From Citrobacter youngae (GTDB taxonomy: Bacteria > Pseudomonadota > Gammaproteobacteria > Enterobacterales > Enterobacteriaceae): 64,000 nucleotides of DNA. The stretch lies in assembly GCF_003818115.1 (NCBI RefSeq), contig NZ_RPOI01000016.1:186001-250000 (forward strand), read 5' to 3'. The translations under genes and the position numbers were made by a program. Under the pieces are notes generated by a model. It was not told the origin of the DNA and did not search any database. It saw nothing but the letters and a program-made list of their open reading frames with translations. Shown in pieces: positions 14,550 through 21,832 of the stretch; positions within the stretch are counted from its first letter, which is position 1, and the number at the start of each line of letters is the position of its first letter.

Positions 14550-15743
14550 ATGAGTGATTTTCATCATGGCGTAGAGGTCATCGAGCTTAATGATGGCGTG
14601 CGCACCATTTCCACCGTCTCAACGGCTATTATCGGCATGGTCTGCACGGCCAGCGATGCTGACGAAAAAACGTTTCCTCTCAATGAGCCGGTGCTCATTA
14701 CTAACGTGCAAAGCGCCATCGGTAAGGCGGGCAAAAAGGGGACGCTGTCGACGTCCCTGCAGGCCATCGCTGACCAGTGTAAGCCGGTCATTGTGGCCGT
14801 GCGCGTGGCCGAAGGTGTCGAAGACCCGGACGACCCGGAGGCCGGGAAGAAACAAACTATTTCCAACATCATCGGCACGACTGACGAAAACGGCAAATAT
14901 ACCGGCCTGAAAGCACTGCTGACGGCGCAGACCGTCACCGGCGTGAAGCCGCGCATTCTCGGCGTGCCGGGTCTGGACTCACAGGAAGTGGCGACGGCGC
15001 TCGCGTCCACCTGCCAGAGCCTGCGCGCGTTTGGCTATGTCAGTGCGTGGGGCTGCAAAACCATTTCTGACGCCATCGATTACCGCGAGAATTTCAGCCA
15101 GCGCGAGCTGATGGTTATCTTCCCGGATTTTCTGGCATGGGACACCACGGCGAATGAGACTGCGACAGCCTGGGCAACGGCGCGCGCGCTCGGTCTGCGT
15201 GCCAAAATTGACCAGACCGTCGGCTGGCATAAAACCCTGTCAAACGTCGGCGTGAATGGCGTCACCGGCGTCAGCGCCTCCGTGTCGTGGGATTTGCAGG
15301 AACCCGCGACCGACGCCAACCTGCTTAACAAAGCCGGTGTTACGACGCTTATCCGCAATGACGGTTTCAAATTCTGGGGAAACCGCACCTGCTCAGATGA
15401 CCCGCTTTTCCTGTATGAGAACTACACCCGCACCGCGCAGGTACTGGCCGACACAATGGCGGAGGCGCATGCGTGGGCGATGGATAAACCCATCACCCCG
15501 ACGCTCATTCGCGACATCGTATCGGGCATCAATGCCAAATTCCGCGAGCTGAAAAATAACGGCTATATCGTTGACGGCTCCTGCTGGTATGACCCGGAGT
15601 CAAACGAGACTGCGACCCTGAAAGTCGGGAAGCTGTATATCGATTACGACTACACCCCCGTCCCGCCGCTGGAGAACCTGACCCTGCGCCAGCGCATCAC
15701 CGATACCTATCTGGCGAATCTGTCGGACTCGGTCAACAGCTAA
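14550..15743 (+). CDS. FI: Contractile tail sheath protein gpFI
   Basis: This 397-residue protein matches P2 FI (396). It starts MSDFHHGVEVIELNDGVRTI and contains the sheath landmarks FPLNEPVLITN, GVPGLDSQEVATALAS and the C-terminal GSCWYDPESNETATLKVGKL. It is the contractile tube that drives the tail through the envelope. It is first in the FI-FII-E-T-U-D operon. Confidence 0.96.
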   Translation: MSDFHHGVEVIELNDGVRTISTVSTAIIGMVCTASDADEKTFPLNEPVLITNVQSAIGKAGKKGTLSTSLQAIADQCKPVIVAVRVAEGVEDPDDPEAGKKQTISNIIGTTDENGKYTGLKALLTAQTVTGVKPRILGVPGLDSQEVATALASTCQSLRAFGYVSAWGCKTISDAIDYRENFSQRELMVIFPDFLAWDTTANETATAWATARALGLRAKIDQTVGWHKTLSNVGVNGVTGVSASVSWDLQEPATDANLLNKAGVTTLIRNDGFKFWGNRTCSDDPLFLYENYTRTAQVLADTMAEAHAWAMDKPITPTLIRDIVSGINAKFRELKNNGYIVDGSCWYDPESNETATLKVGKLYIDYDYTPVPPLENLTLRQRITDTYLANLSDSVNS

Positions 15744-15755
15744 GGAGCTCAGAGC

Positions 15756-16274
15756 ATGGCGTTACCCCGCAAACTTAAATATCTGAATATGTTCAACGAT
15801 GGCCTCAGCTACATGGGCGTCGTAGAGTCCGTCACCCTGCCAAAGCTGACCCGCAAGCTGGAGAAATATCGCGGCGGTGGGATGCCGGGCGCGGTGTCGA
15901 TTGACCTCGGACTCGATGACGACGCGCTGTCGCTGGAGTGGACGCTCGGCGGTCTGCCTGACGTTGAGCTGTGGGCGCAGTATGCCTCGCCGGGCGCTGA
16001 CAGTGTGCCGCTGCGCTTTACCGGCTCTTTCCAGCGTGATGACACCGGCGCGATTTCTGCCGTCGAGGTGGTGATGCGTGGCCGTCACAAAGAATATGAC
16101 GGCGGTGAGAACAAGCAGGGCGAAAGTGGCACGACCAAAATGTCGACTGAGTGCGCCTATTACCAGCTCACGATTGATGGCCGCGAAGTCATCGAGATTG
16201 ACGTCGTTAACATGGTGCTGAAAGTCGACGGCGTCGACCGTCTGGCGGAGCACCGCCGGGCGATTGGCCTGTAA
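15756..16274 (+). CDS. FII: Major tail tube protein gpFII
   Basis: The product has 172 residues, as in P2 FII. It starts MALPRKLKYLNMFNDGLSYM after an AAGGAG site and contains TLPKLTRKLEKYRGGGMPG and the C-terminal EVIEIDVVNMVLKVDG. It forms the rigid inner tube inside the FI sheath. It lies 12 nt downstream of FI. Confidence 0.96.
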   Translation: MALPRKLKYLNMFNDGLSYMGVVESVTLPKLTRKLEKYRGGGMPGAVSIDLGLDDDALSLEWTLGGLPDVELWAQYASPGADSVPLRFTGSFQRDDTGAISAVEVVMRGRHKEYDGGENKQGESGTTKMSTECAYYQLTIDGREVIEIDVVNMVLKVDGVDRLAEHRRAIGL

Positions 16275-16327
16275 TCCCTTAACCGGTCAGTGAGGCTGGC
16301 CGGTCCCTTTTCCTGATGAGAATACCC

Positions 16328-16642
16328 ATGAAAAATATCAATGAAACTGCCGTTGCTGACACTGAAACCGTCAATCCGCATGTGGTGATTTTTGATACCC
16401 CGCTGATGCGCGGTGAGCAGAAAATTGAGCAGGTCACGCTGACCAAACCGAATGCCGGAACCCTGCGCGGGGTGTCACTGGCCTCACTGGCGAATTCTGA
16501 CGTTGATGCGCTGATTAAAGTGCTGCCGCGCATGACGTATCCCGCCCTGACCGAGCACGAGGTCACGCGTCTCGATGCGTCTGATCTGATTTCGCTGGCC
16601 GGGAAGGTGGTCGGTTTTTTGTCGCCTGCTTCGGGTCGCTGA
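16328..16642 (+). CDS. E: Tail assembly chaperone gpE (zero-frame product)
   Basis: The zero-frame product has 104 residues, somewhat longer than P2 gpE (91) at the N-terminus. The family core QVTLTKPNAGTLRGVSLASL and IKVLPRMTYPALTEHEV is clear. ATG 16328 is chosen; ATG 16316 in the same frame is also possible. A slippery heptamer near its end diverts some ribosomes into the longer E+E' product. Both act as chaperones on the tape measure gpT before tube polymerisation. Confidence 0.9.
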   Translation: MKNINETAVADTETVNPHVVIFDTPLMRGEQKIEQVTLTKPNAGTLRGVSLASLANSDVDALIKVLPRMTYPALTEHEVTRLDASDLISLAGKVVGFLSPASGR

Positions 16643-16797
16643 CCTTTCCGAAAAACCTGTCGGTCGATGACCTGATGGCGGATATCGCGGTGATTTTCCA
16701 CTGGCCGCCATCAGAGTTACATTCCCTGAGCGTGACCGAGCTCCTGACATGGCGCGACAAGGCGCTGCAACGAAGCGGAAACCATCATGAGCAATAA
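16328..16797 (+). CDS. E': Tail assembly chaperone E+E' made by -1 frameshift
   Basis: A -1 shift at 16615-16621 carries ribosomes from E into an open frame that continues VACFGSLTFPKNLSVDDLMA and ends at TAA 16795-16797, 11 nt into T. The extension includes IAVIFHWPPSELHSLSVTEL, like P2 E'. E and E+E' are the P2 counterparts of lambda G and GT. The extension has no start of its own at the junction, so frameshifting is needed. Confidence 0.87.
16615..16621 (+). other. -1 ribosomal frameshift slippery heptamer T TTT TTG
   Basis: In the E frame the bases divide as T TTT TTG (codons begin at 16616 and 16619), the known P2 E/E' slip site. The zero frame stops at 16642, while the -1 frame runs to 16797. 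I did not establish a downstream pseudoknot or hairpin. Confidence 0.88.
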
Positions 16798-19228
16798 CGT
16801 CAGAATCGAGGTGCTGCTGAATGCCGTCGACCGGGCGAGCCGCCCGCTCAAAGCGATCCAGAACGCCAGTAAATCCCTGTCCGGTGATATCCGCACGTCA
16901 CAGAAAAGCCTGCGCGAGCTGAATGCGCAGGCATCCCGTATCGACGGATTCCGAAAAGCCAGCGCACAGCTTGCCGTGACCGGTCACGCGCTTGATAAAG
17001 CGAAACAGGAAGCCGAAGCGCTCGCCACGCAGTTTAAAAACACGGAGCGCCCGACGCGCGCACAGGCGCAGGTGCTTGAATCCGCGAAGCGTGCCGCCGA
17101 AGGGCTGCAGACGAAATACAACAGCCTCACGGAGTCAGTAAAGCGCCAGCAGCGCGAGCTTGGTGCGGCGGGAATTAATACCCGTAATCTGGCAAATGAT
17201 GAGCGGGGGCTTAAATCCCGTATCAGTGAAACCACCGCCCAGCTCAACCGTCAGCGTGAGGCACTGGCGAAAGTCAGCGCACAGCAGGCGAAGTTAAGCC
17301 GGGTGAAAGAGCGGTATCAGGCCGGTAAATCACTGGCCGGTAACGCGGCGGCGGCGGGCGCTGCCGGGGTCGGTATTGCGACGGCGGGAACGATGGCCGG
17401 GGTTAAGCTGCTGACGCCGGGCTATGAGTTTGCGCAGAAGAACTCAGAGCTGCAGGCGGTGCTCGGTGTCGACAAACAGTCACCCGAAATGCAGGCGCTG
17501 CGCAAACAGGCGCGTCAGCTCGGGGACAATACGGCGGCCTCTGCCGATGATGCGGCGGGGGCGCAGATTATTATCGCCAAAAGTGGCGGGGATGCGGCGG
17601 CCATTCAGGCGGCGACGCCGGTCACGCTGAATATGGCGTTATCTAACAGGCGCACGATGGAAGAGAACGCCGCGCTGCTGACCGGGATGAAATCAGCGTT
17701 TCAGCTCTCAAATGACAAGGTCGCGCATATTGGTGATGTTCTCTCGATGACGATGAACAAAACCGCCGCCGATTTTGACGGGATGAGCGATGCGCTGACC
17801 TATGCCGCGCCGGTGGCGAAAAATGCCGGGGTGAGTATCGAGGAAACCGCCGCGATGGTGGGGGCGCTGCACGACTCCAAAATCACTGGCTCGATGGCGG
17901 GAACGGGAAGCCGTGCCGTCATGAGTCGCCTGCAGGCACCGACCGGCAAAGCCTACGACGCCATCAAAGAGCTCGGGGTGAAAACCTCCGACAGCAAGGG
18001 CAACACGCGCCCGATATTTTCCATCCTGAAAGAAATGCAGCGCAGTTTTGAGAAAAATAATCTCGGGACGGGTCAGCGCGCGGAATACATGAAAACCATT
18101 TTCGGGGAGGAAGCCAGCTCGGCGGCCGCCGTGCTGATGACGGCGGCCTCAACCGGCAAGCTCGATAAGCTCACCGCCGCGTTTAAAGCCTCGGACGGCA
18201 AGACCGAGGAGCTGGTTAAGGTTATGCAGGATAACCTCGGCGGCGACTTCAAAGAATTTCAGTCAGCCTATGAGGCGGTCGGGACTGACCTGTTTGACCA
18301 GCAGGAGGGCTCTCTGCGTAAGCTGACGCAGACGGCCACGCAGTATGTGCTCAGACTCGACGGCTGGATCCAGAAAAATAAGGGGCTGGCGACCACTATC
18401 GGCGTGGTGGTCGGGGGCGCGCTGGCGCTAATGGGGGTGATGGGCGGGATTGGCCTTATCGCATGGCCGTTGGTAATGGGGATAAATGCCATCATTGCGG
18501 TGGCGGGCGTACTCGGGGTGGTTTTCAGTACGGTCGGCGGCGCGATTGTCACGGCCATTGGCGCAATCAGCCTGCCGGTGCTGGCGGTTGCCGGGGCGGT
18601 GGTGGCCGGGGCGCTGCTCATCCGTAAATACTGGGAGCCGATTGGCGCATTCTTCTCGGGCGTGGTGGAGGGGCTGAAAGCTGCCTTTGCCCCGGTGGGG
18701 GCGATGTTTACCCCGCTCGCGCCGGTGTTTGATGCCATTGCGGAAAAGCTGGGCGTTGTCTGCCAGTGGTTTAAAGACCTGCTTGCGCCGGTGAAAGCCA
18801 CGCAGGACACGCTCGACAGTTGCAAAAATGTCGGCGTGGCGTTTGGTCAGGCGCTGGCTGATGCGCTGATGACGCCGCTCAACCTGTTTAACAGCCTGAG
18901 CGGCAAGGTTGACTGGCTGCTGGAGAAACTCGGCGTTATCAAAAAAGAATCGACCGACCTCGACCAGACTGCAGCGAAAGCGGATAAGGCTTCACCGGGT
19001 GGCGGGTATATCCCTGCGACAGCAAGTTATGGCGGGTATCAGGCGTATCAGCCGGTCACTGCGCCTGCAGGTCGCTCTTATATAGACCAGAGCAAAAGCG
19101 AATACAACATCACCCTGCAGGGTGGCGTTGCGCCGGGTGGAGACCTTGACCGCCAGCTCCGCGACGCCGTCGACAAACTTGACCGTGAAAAGCGTGCGCG
19201 TCAGCGATCCAACATGAGACTCGACTGA
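16787..19228 (+). CDS. T: Tail tape measure protein gpT
   Basis: This 813-residue protein (P2 gpT 815) sets tail length. The N-terminal ~190 residues are long charged helices with coiled-coil character. A TP901-type tape measure core follows (GYEFAQKNSELQAVLGVD, MQDNLGGDFKEFQSAYEAVG), then a block of hydrophobic Gly/Ala/Val segments (about 532-615) thought to insert in the host membrane. The C-terminus is basic. Its start overlaps the end of E'. The gene is markedly GC-rich. Confidence 0.95.
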   Translation: MSNNVRIEVLLNAVDRASRPLKAIQNASKSLSGDIRTSQKSLRELNAQASRIDGFRKASAQLAVTGHALDKAKQEAEALATQFKNTERPTRAQAQVLESAKRAAEGLQTKYNSLTESVKRQQRELGAAGINTRNLANDERGLKSRISETTAQLNRQREALAKVSAQQAKLSRVKERYQAGKSLAGNAAAAGAAGVGIATAGTMAGVKLLTPGYEFAQKNSELQAVLGVDKQSPEMQALRKQARQLGDNTAASADDAAGAQIIIAKSGGDAAAIQAATPVTLNMALSNRRTMEENAALLTGMKSAFQLSNDKVAHIGDVLSMTMNKTAADFDGMSDALTYAAPVAKNAGVSIEETAAMVGALHDSKITGSMAGTGSRAVMSRLQAPTGKAYDAIKELGVKTSDSKGNTRPIFSILKEMQRSFEKNNLGTGQRAEYMKTIFGEEASSAAAVLMTAASTGKLDKLTAAFKASDGKTEELVKVMQDNLGGDFKEFQSAYEAVGTDLFDQQEGSLRKLTQTATQYVLRLDGWIQKNKGLATTIGVVVGGALALMGVMGGIGLIAWPLVMGINAIIAVAGVLGVVFSTVGGAIVTAIGAISLPVLAVAGAVVAGALLIRKYWEPIGAFFSGVVEGLKAAFAPVGAMFTPLAPVFDAIAEKLGVVCQWFKDLLAPVKATQDTLDSCKNVGVAFGQALADALMTPLNLFNSLSGKVDWLLEKLGVIKKESTDLDQTAAKADKASPGGGYIPATASYGGYQAYQPVTAPAGRSYIDQSKSEYNITLQGGVAPGGDLDRQLRDAVDKLDREKRARQRSNMRLD

Positions 19229-19241
19229 GAGAGGGGGCAAA

Positions 19242-19706
19242 ATGTTAATGGTGCTGGGATTTTTTGTGTTTGAACGGCGCACCCTGCCGCATCAGTCAAT
19301 GCAGTATTCGAAGGACTACCGCTGGGTGTCCAATGACCGTATCGGCAAACGACCGGCTTATCAGTTTCTCGGGGAGGGGGAAACCTCACGCACCCTGTCG
19401 GGGACGCTGTACCCTGAAATCACCGGCGGGCGTCTGTCGCTGCTGGCGATTGAGCTGATGGCCGACGAGGGGCGTGCATGGCCGCTGATTGACGGAACCG
19501 GCATGATCCACGGGATGTACGTTATCGATAAAGTGACCCACAACCACACCGAGCTTTTCAGCGACGGCGCAGCGAGAAAAATCGAGTTCACTCTGTCCCT
19601 GAAACGCGTCGACGAGTCGCTCGCGACCATGTATGGCGACCTGAAAACGCAGGCGGATAATCTGGTCACGTCTGCCGGTGAATGGGCGGGAGGGCTGGCA
19701 GGATGA
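19242..19706 (+). CDS. U: Tail protein gpU
   Basis: This 154-residue protein is of the P2 gpU family (159). It shows LPHQSMQYSKDYRWVSNDRI, RPAYQFLGEGE and GRAWPLIDGTGMIHGMYVI. It is an essential tail assembly protein acting near the hub or tail terminus. Its stop overlaps the start of D (ATGA). Confidence 0.94.
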   Translation: MLMVLGFFVFERRTLPHQSMQYSKDYRWVSNDRIGKRPAYQFLGEGETSRTLSGTLYPEITGGRLSLLAIELMADEGRAWPLIDGTGMIHGMYVIDKVTHNHTELFSDGAARKIEFTLSLKRVDESLATMYGDLKTQADNLVTSAGEWAGGLAG

Positions 19707-20872
19707 TAACAGGAATGAATATTCAGGCCGGGGCGCGTGTTGCCCCTGCGTATATGCTCACGCTGGACGGGGCGGATATCACGCAGAATTTCAGCGACCG
19801 GCTTATCGGTCTGACCATGACCGACAATCGCGGGTTCGAGGCTGACCAGCTCGATATCGCGCTTGATGATACTGACGGGCTGGTCGAGCTGCCGCCGCGT
19901 GGGGCATCGCTGACGCTGTGGCTGGGCTGGCAGGGATCCGCACTGGTTAACAAGGGGAGTTTCACGGTTGATGAAATCGAGCACCGGGGCGCGCCTGATA
20001 CGCTGACCATCCGGGGACGTAGTGCCGATTTTCGCGGGACGCTGAACTCGCGGCGCGAGCAGTCATGGCACGACACCACGCTTGGGGTGATTGTGGAGAC
20101 CATCGCGCAGCGTAATAAGCTGACGGCCAGTGTTGCTGACTCTCTGAAAGCCATCGCCATTCCCCATATCGACCAGACGCAGGAATCCGACGCGGCGTTT
20201 TTGTCCCGCCTTGCTGAGCGTAATGGTGCATCCGTGTCGGTGAAAGCCGGGAAGTTATTATTCCTGAAAGCCGGTAGTGCGATGACGGCCAGTGGTAAGC
20301 CGATCCCCCAAATGACCGTCGAACGTGGCGACGGCGACCGCCATCAGTTCGCCATTGCAGACCGGGAGGCTTACACCGGCGTGACAGCGAAATGGCTACA
20401 TACCAAAGACCCGAAACCACAAAAGCAAAAGGTAAAGCTCAAACGTAAACCCAAAGAGCAGCACCTGCGCGCGCTGCAGCACCCGAAAGCCACCAAAACA
20501 TCAGCAAAGGCTAAGAAGAAAAAAGAGCAGGAAGCGTGGGAAGGTGAGTACATGGCCGGAGAGTCGGACAACGTTCTTGAGCTCACGACCATCTATGCCA
20601 CAAAGGCGCAGGCCATGCGCGCGGCTCAGGCAAAGTGGGACAAGATACAGCGAGGCGTGGCGGAGTTTTCCATTACCCTTGCCACTGGCCGGGCTGATTT
20701 ATTTCCTGAAACGCCGGTGGCCGTGAAAGGCTTTAAGCGCGTGATAGACGAGCAGGCATGGATAATCAGCCGTGTGGTGCACAGCCTTAACGGGAGTGGC
20801 TTCACGACGGGCTTAGAGCTTGAGGTTAAGGTTTCTGATGTGGAGTATGAGAGCGAAGAAATAGCGCAGTAA
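19703..20872 (+). CDS. D: Tail/baseplate hub protein gpD
   Basis: This 389-residue protein matches P2 gpD (387), the hub related to T4 gp27. Landmarks are TMTDNRGFEADQLDIALDD, ADFRGTLNSRREQSWHDTTL and RADLFPETPVAVKGFKRVID. ATG 19703 overlaps the U stop and is preferred to the upstream in-frame ATG 19682. Residues ~236-278 form a very Lys-rich insertion between two conserved halves; P2 also varies there. Confidence 0.95.
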   Translation: MITGMNIQAGARVAPAYMLTLDGADITQNFSDRLIGLTMTDNRGFEADQLDIALDDTDGLVELPPRGASLTLWLGWQGSALVNKGSFTVDEIEHRGAPDTLTIRGRSADFRGTLNSRREQSWHDTTLGVIVETIAQRNKLTASVADSLKAIAIPHIDQTQESDAAFLSRLAERNGASVSVKAGKLLFLKAGSAMTASGKPIPQMTVERGDGDRHQFAIADREAYTGVTAKWLHTKDPKPQKQKVKLKRKPKEQHLRALQHPKATKTSAKAKKKKEQEAWEGEYMAGESDNVLELTTIYATKAQAMRAAQAKWDKIQRGVAEFSITLATGRADLFPETPVAVKGFKRVIDEQAWIISRVVHSLNGSGFTTGLELEVKVSDVEYESEEIAQ

Positions 20873-20886
20873 TGTAATATATGTAT

Positions 20887-20915
20887 TTGTTTTATAAAGT
20901 TAAAGTGAGTAAAAT
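20887..20915 (+). promoter_or_regulatory. Probable sigma70 promoter for ogr
   Basis: TTGTTT (20887-20892) and TAAAAT (20910-20915) are separated by exactly 17 nt, in an AT-rich gap between D and ogr. This would let ogr be expressed apart from the late tail operon. A GAGGT ribosome site precedes the start. Confidence 0.6.
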
Positions 20916-20947
20916 TACTGTATTGAAAACGCTCAGAGGTGCTCATC

Positions 20948-21169
20948 ATGTTTCACTGCCCGAAATGCCATTACGCCGCCCATGCCCGCACGAGTCGCTA
21001 TTTTTCTGATACCACAAAAGAGCGGTATCATCAGTGCACAAACATCAACTGCAGTTGTACTTTTGTCACGACAGAAACCGTTGAGCGTTTCATTGTTTCA
21101 CCGGGGGAAGTCGTACCGGCTCCACCGCATCCGACGATGACCGGTCAGCATCAAATGCCCTGGCTGTGA
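20948..21169 (+). CDS. ogr: Late transcription activator Ogr/Delta
   Basis: This 73-residue zinc-finger protein is closely similar to P2 Ogr (72): MFHCPKCHYAAHARTSRY, then DTTKERYHQC. The four metal-binding cysteines C4, C7, C30 and C35 are all present. ATG 20948 is chosen over the in-frame ATG 20939 because it gives the P2 N-terminus. It activates phage late promoters by touching the RNA polymerase alpha subunit, and should act at the boxes before O, V and FI. Confidence 0.96.
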   Translation: MFHCPKCHYAAHARTSRYFSDTTKERYHQCTNINCSCTFVTTETVERFIVSPGEVVPAPPHPTMTGQHQMPWL

Positions 21170-21177
21170 GCCAAAAG

Positions 21178-21203
21178 AAAACCCCGCGAATGCGGGGGGT
21201 TTC
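21178..21203. terminator. Bidirectional terminator between ogr and the small convergent gene
   Basis: CCCCGC (21182-21187), GAAT and GCGGGG (21192-21197) form a strong stem. A-rich bases precede it and GGTTTCTGTATTTT follows, so it can serve ogr on the plus strand and the small gene on the minus strand. Confidence 0.8.
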
Positions 21204-21216
21204 TGTATTTTCGCGA

Positions 21217-21399
21217 TTAGACATCGTCCGGTAGTTCGCGTATCGCTTTGCGTATGTTTGATTCAGCGTCGTCAAGTTCACTTATAGCCCTGTTGATATC
21301 TGAACGGCCATTCTCTACCTTGGAGCGAGTACGCTTCAAAACGGTCATGGCGTCTTCAATTGCACTTAGAGCCCGCTTTAATCTTCTCTTGGTATCCAT
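21217..21399 (-). CDS. Small coiled-coil protein, unknown function
   Basis: This 60-residue protein is not one I recognise. It starts MDTKRRLKRALSAIEDAMTV at ATG 21399, with an AAGGAA site 9 nt upstream on the minus strand; a TTG at 21408 would leave no room for that site. Nearly the whole chain is a charged amphipathic helix with heptad-like spacing, ending IRKAIRELPDDV. It has no cysteines or signal. It is convergent with ogr and lies inside the prophage next to the att site, so it is phage cargo or a small regulator. The coding call rests on the ribosome site and clean helix pattern. Confidence 0.55.
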   Translation of the reverse strand: MDTKRRLKRALSAIEDAMTVLKRTRSKVENGRSDINRAISELDDAESNIRKAIRELPDDV

Positions 21400-21570
21400 C
21401 TTTGCCAATTCCTTGTTTTCATAGATATTTCACAATATTTAATGAGAATACATTGGTATTACTCGAAAATAAGTGTCTGGTGTCTCATTTATACAACCCG
21501 AAAACATGAGGTGTGAAGGCTTCTTCTTGCCTAGTGTGGCATTACTTTTTAGTTCAGGTGACGAAGGGAT

Positions 21571-21594
21571 AAGCCTCGCAAAAGCGAGGCTTTT
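21571..21594 (+). terminator. Strong hairpin terminator near the prophage end
   Basis: AAGCCTCGC, an AAAA loop and GCGAGGCTTTT form a 9-bp perfect stem followed by T residues. It stands alone between the small minus-strand gene and the att site. The rest of 21400-21570 is AT-rich and I see no other gene in it. Confidence 0.75.
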
Positions 21595-21602
21595 AGTATC
21601 GA

Positions 21603-21621
21603 TGTGGTCAATGTGTGGACA
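21603..21621 (+). promoter_or_regulatory. Tandem integrase arm-type sites of the P2 att region
   Basis: TGTGGTCA (21603-21610) and TGTGGACA (21614-21621) are direct repeats 11 bp apart, one helical turn, and 41 bp from the att core. TGTGGACA is the arm consensus I recall for P2 integrase. Their place on the phage side of the core fits an arm of attP left in the prophage junction. Confidence 0.6.
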
Positions 21622-21661
21622 TTGTAAGAAATAAATCCATTTATTTCAGTAGATTGCAGGC

Positions 21662-21688
21662 AAAAAATAAGCCTGCGTAAGGGAGATT
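21662..21688. other. Prophage/chromosome junction: P2-type 27-bp att core
   Basis: The 27 bases starting AAAAAATAAGCC and ending GGGAGATT correspond to the P2 core sequence with two or so base differences. To the left are phage DNA and arm-type repeats, to the right bacterial cyaR and trhP. The int-side junction is outside the window. The core is also the 3' part of the cyaR terminator. Confidence 0.85.
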
Positions 21689-21747
21689 ACGCAGGCTAAG
21701 GAGGTGGTTCCTGGTACAGCTAGCATTTATGGGTTATGTTTTTCAGC
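21662..21747 (-). ncRNA. cyaR: Hfq-dependent small RNA CyaR (RyeE)
   Basis: The minus strand from 21747 reads GCTGAAAAACATAACCC, includes the conserved GGAACCACCTCC seed region, and ends with an 11-bp perfect terminator hairpin (AGCCTGCGTAA, loop, TTACGCAGGCT) and six T. This is E. coli CyaR (87 nt) with one A fewer. CyaR base-pairs with the ribosome sites of mRNAs such as ompX, luxS, nadE and yqaE. Its location next to trhP is as in E. coli. The prophage core overlaps the terminator, but sequence is kept, so the RNA should be intact. Confidence 0.95.
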
Positions 21748-21754
21748 GGGTGGG

Positions 21755-21797
21755 ATAATACCCTTAATGAACGAAACGGTATGTGATCGATTTCTAA
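21755..21797 (-). promoter_or_regulatory. cyaR promoter with CRP site
   Basis: On the minus strand, TATTAT (21760-21755) is the -10 for a start at 21747. A CRP-like site has the half TGTGA (21782-21786, plus strand), six bases, then TCTAA; its centre is about 42 bp upstream of the start. That matches class II activation, and cyaR is known to need cAMP-CRP. Confidence 0.75.
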
Positions 21798-21832
21798 GAA
21801 TCTTCCGAACGCTGAAAAATAACCGTAATTAA

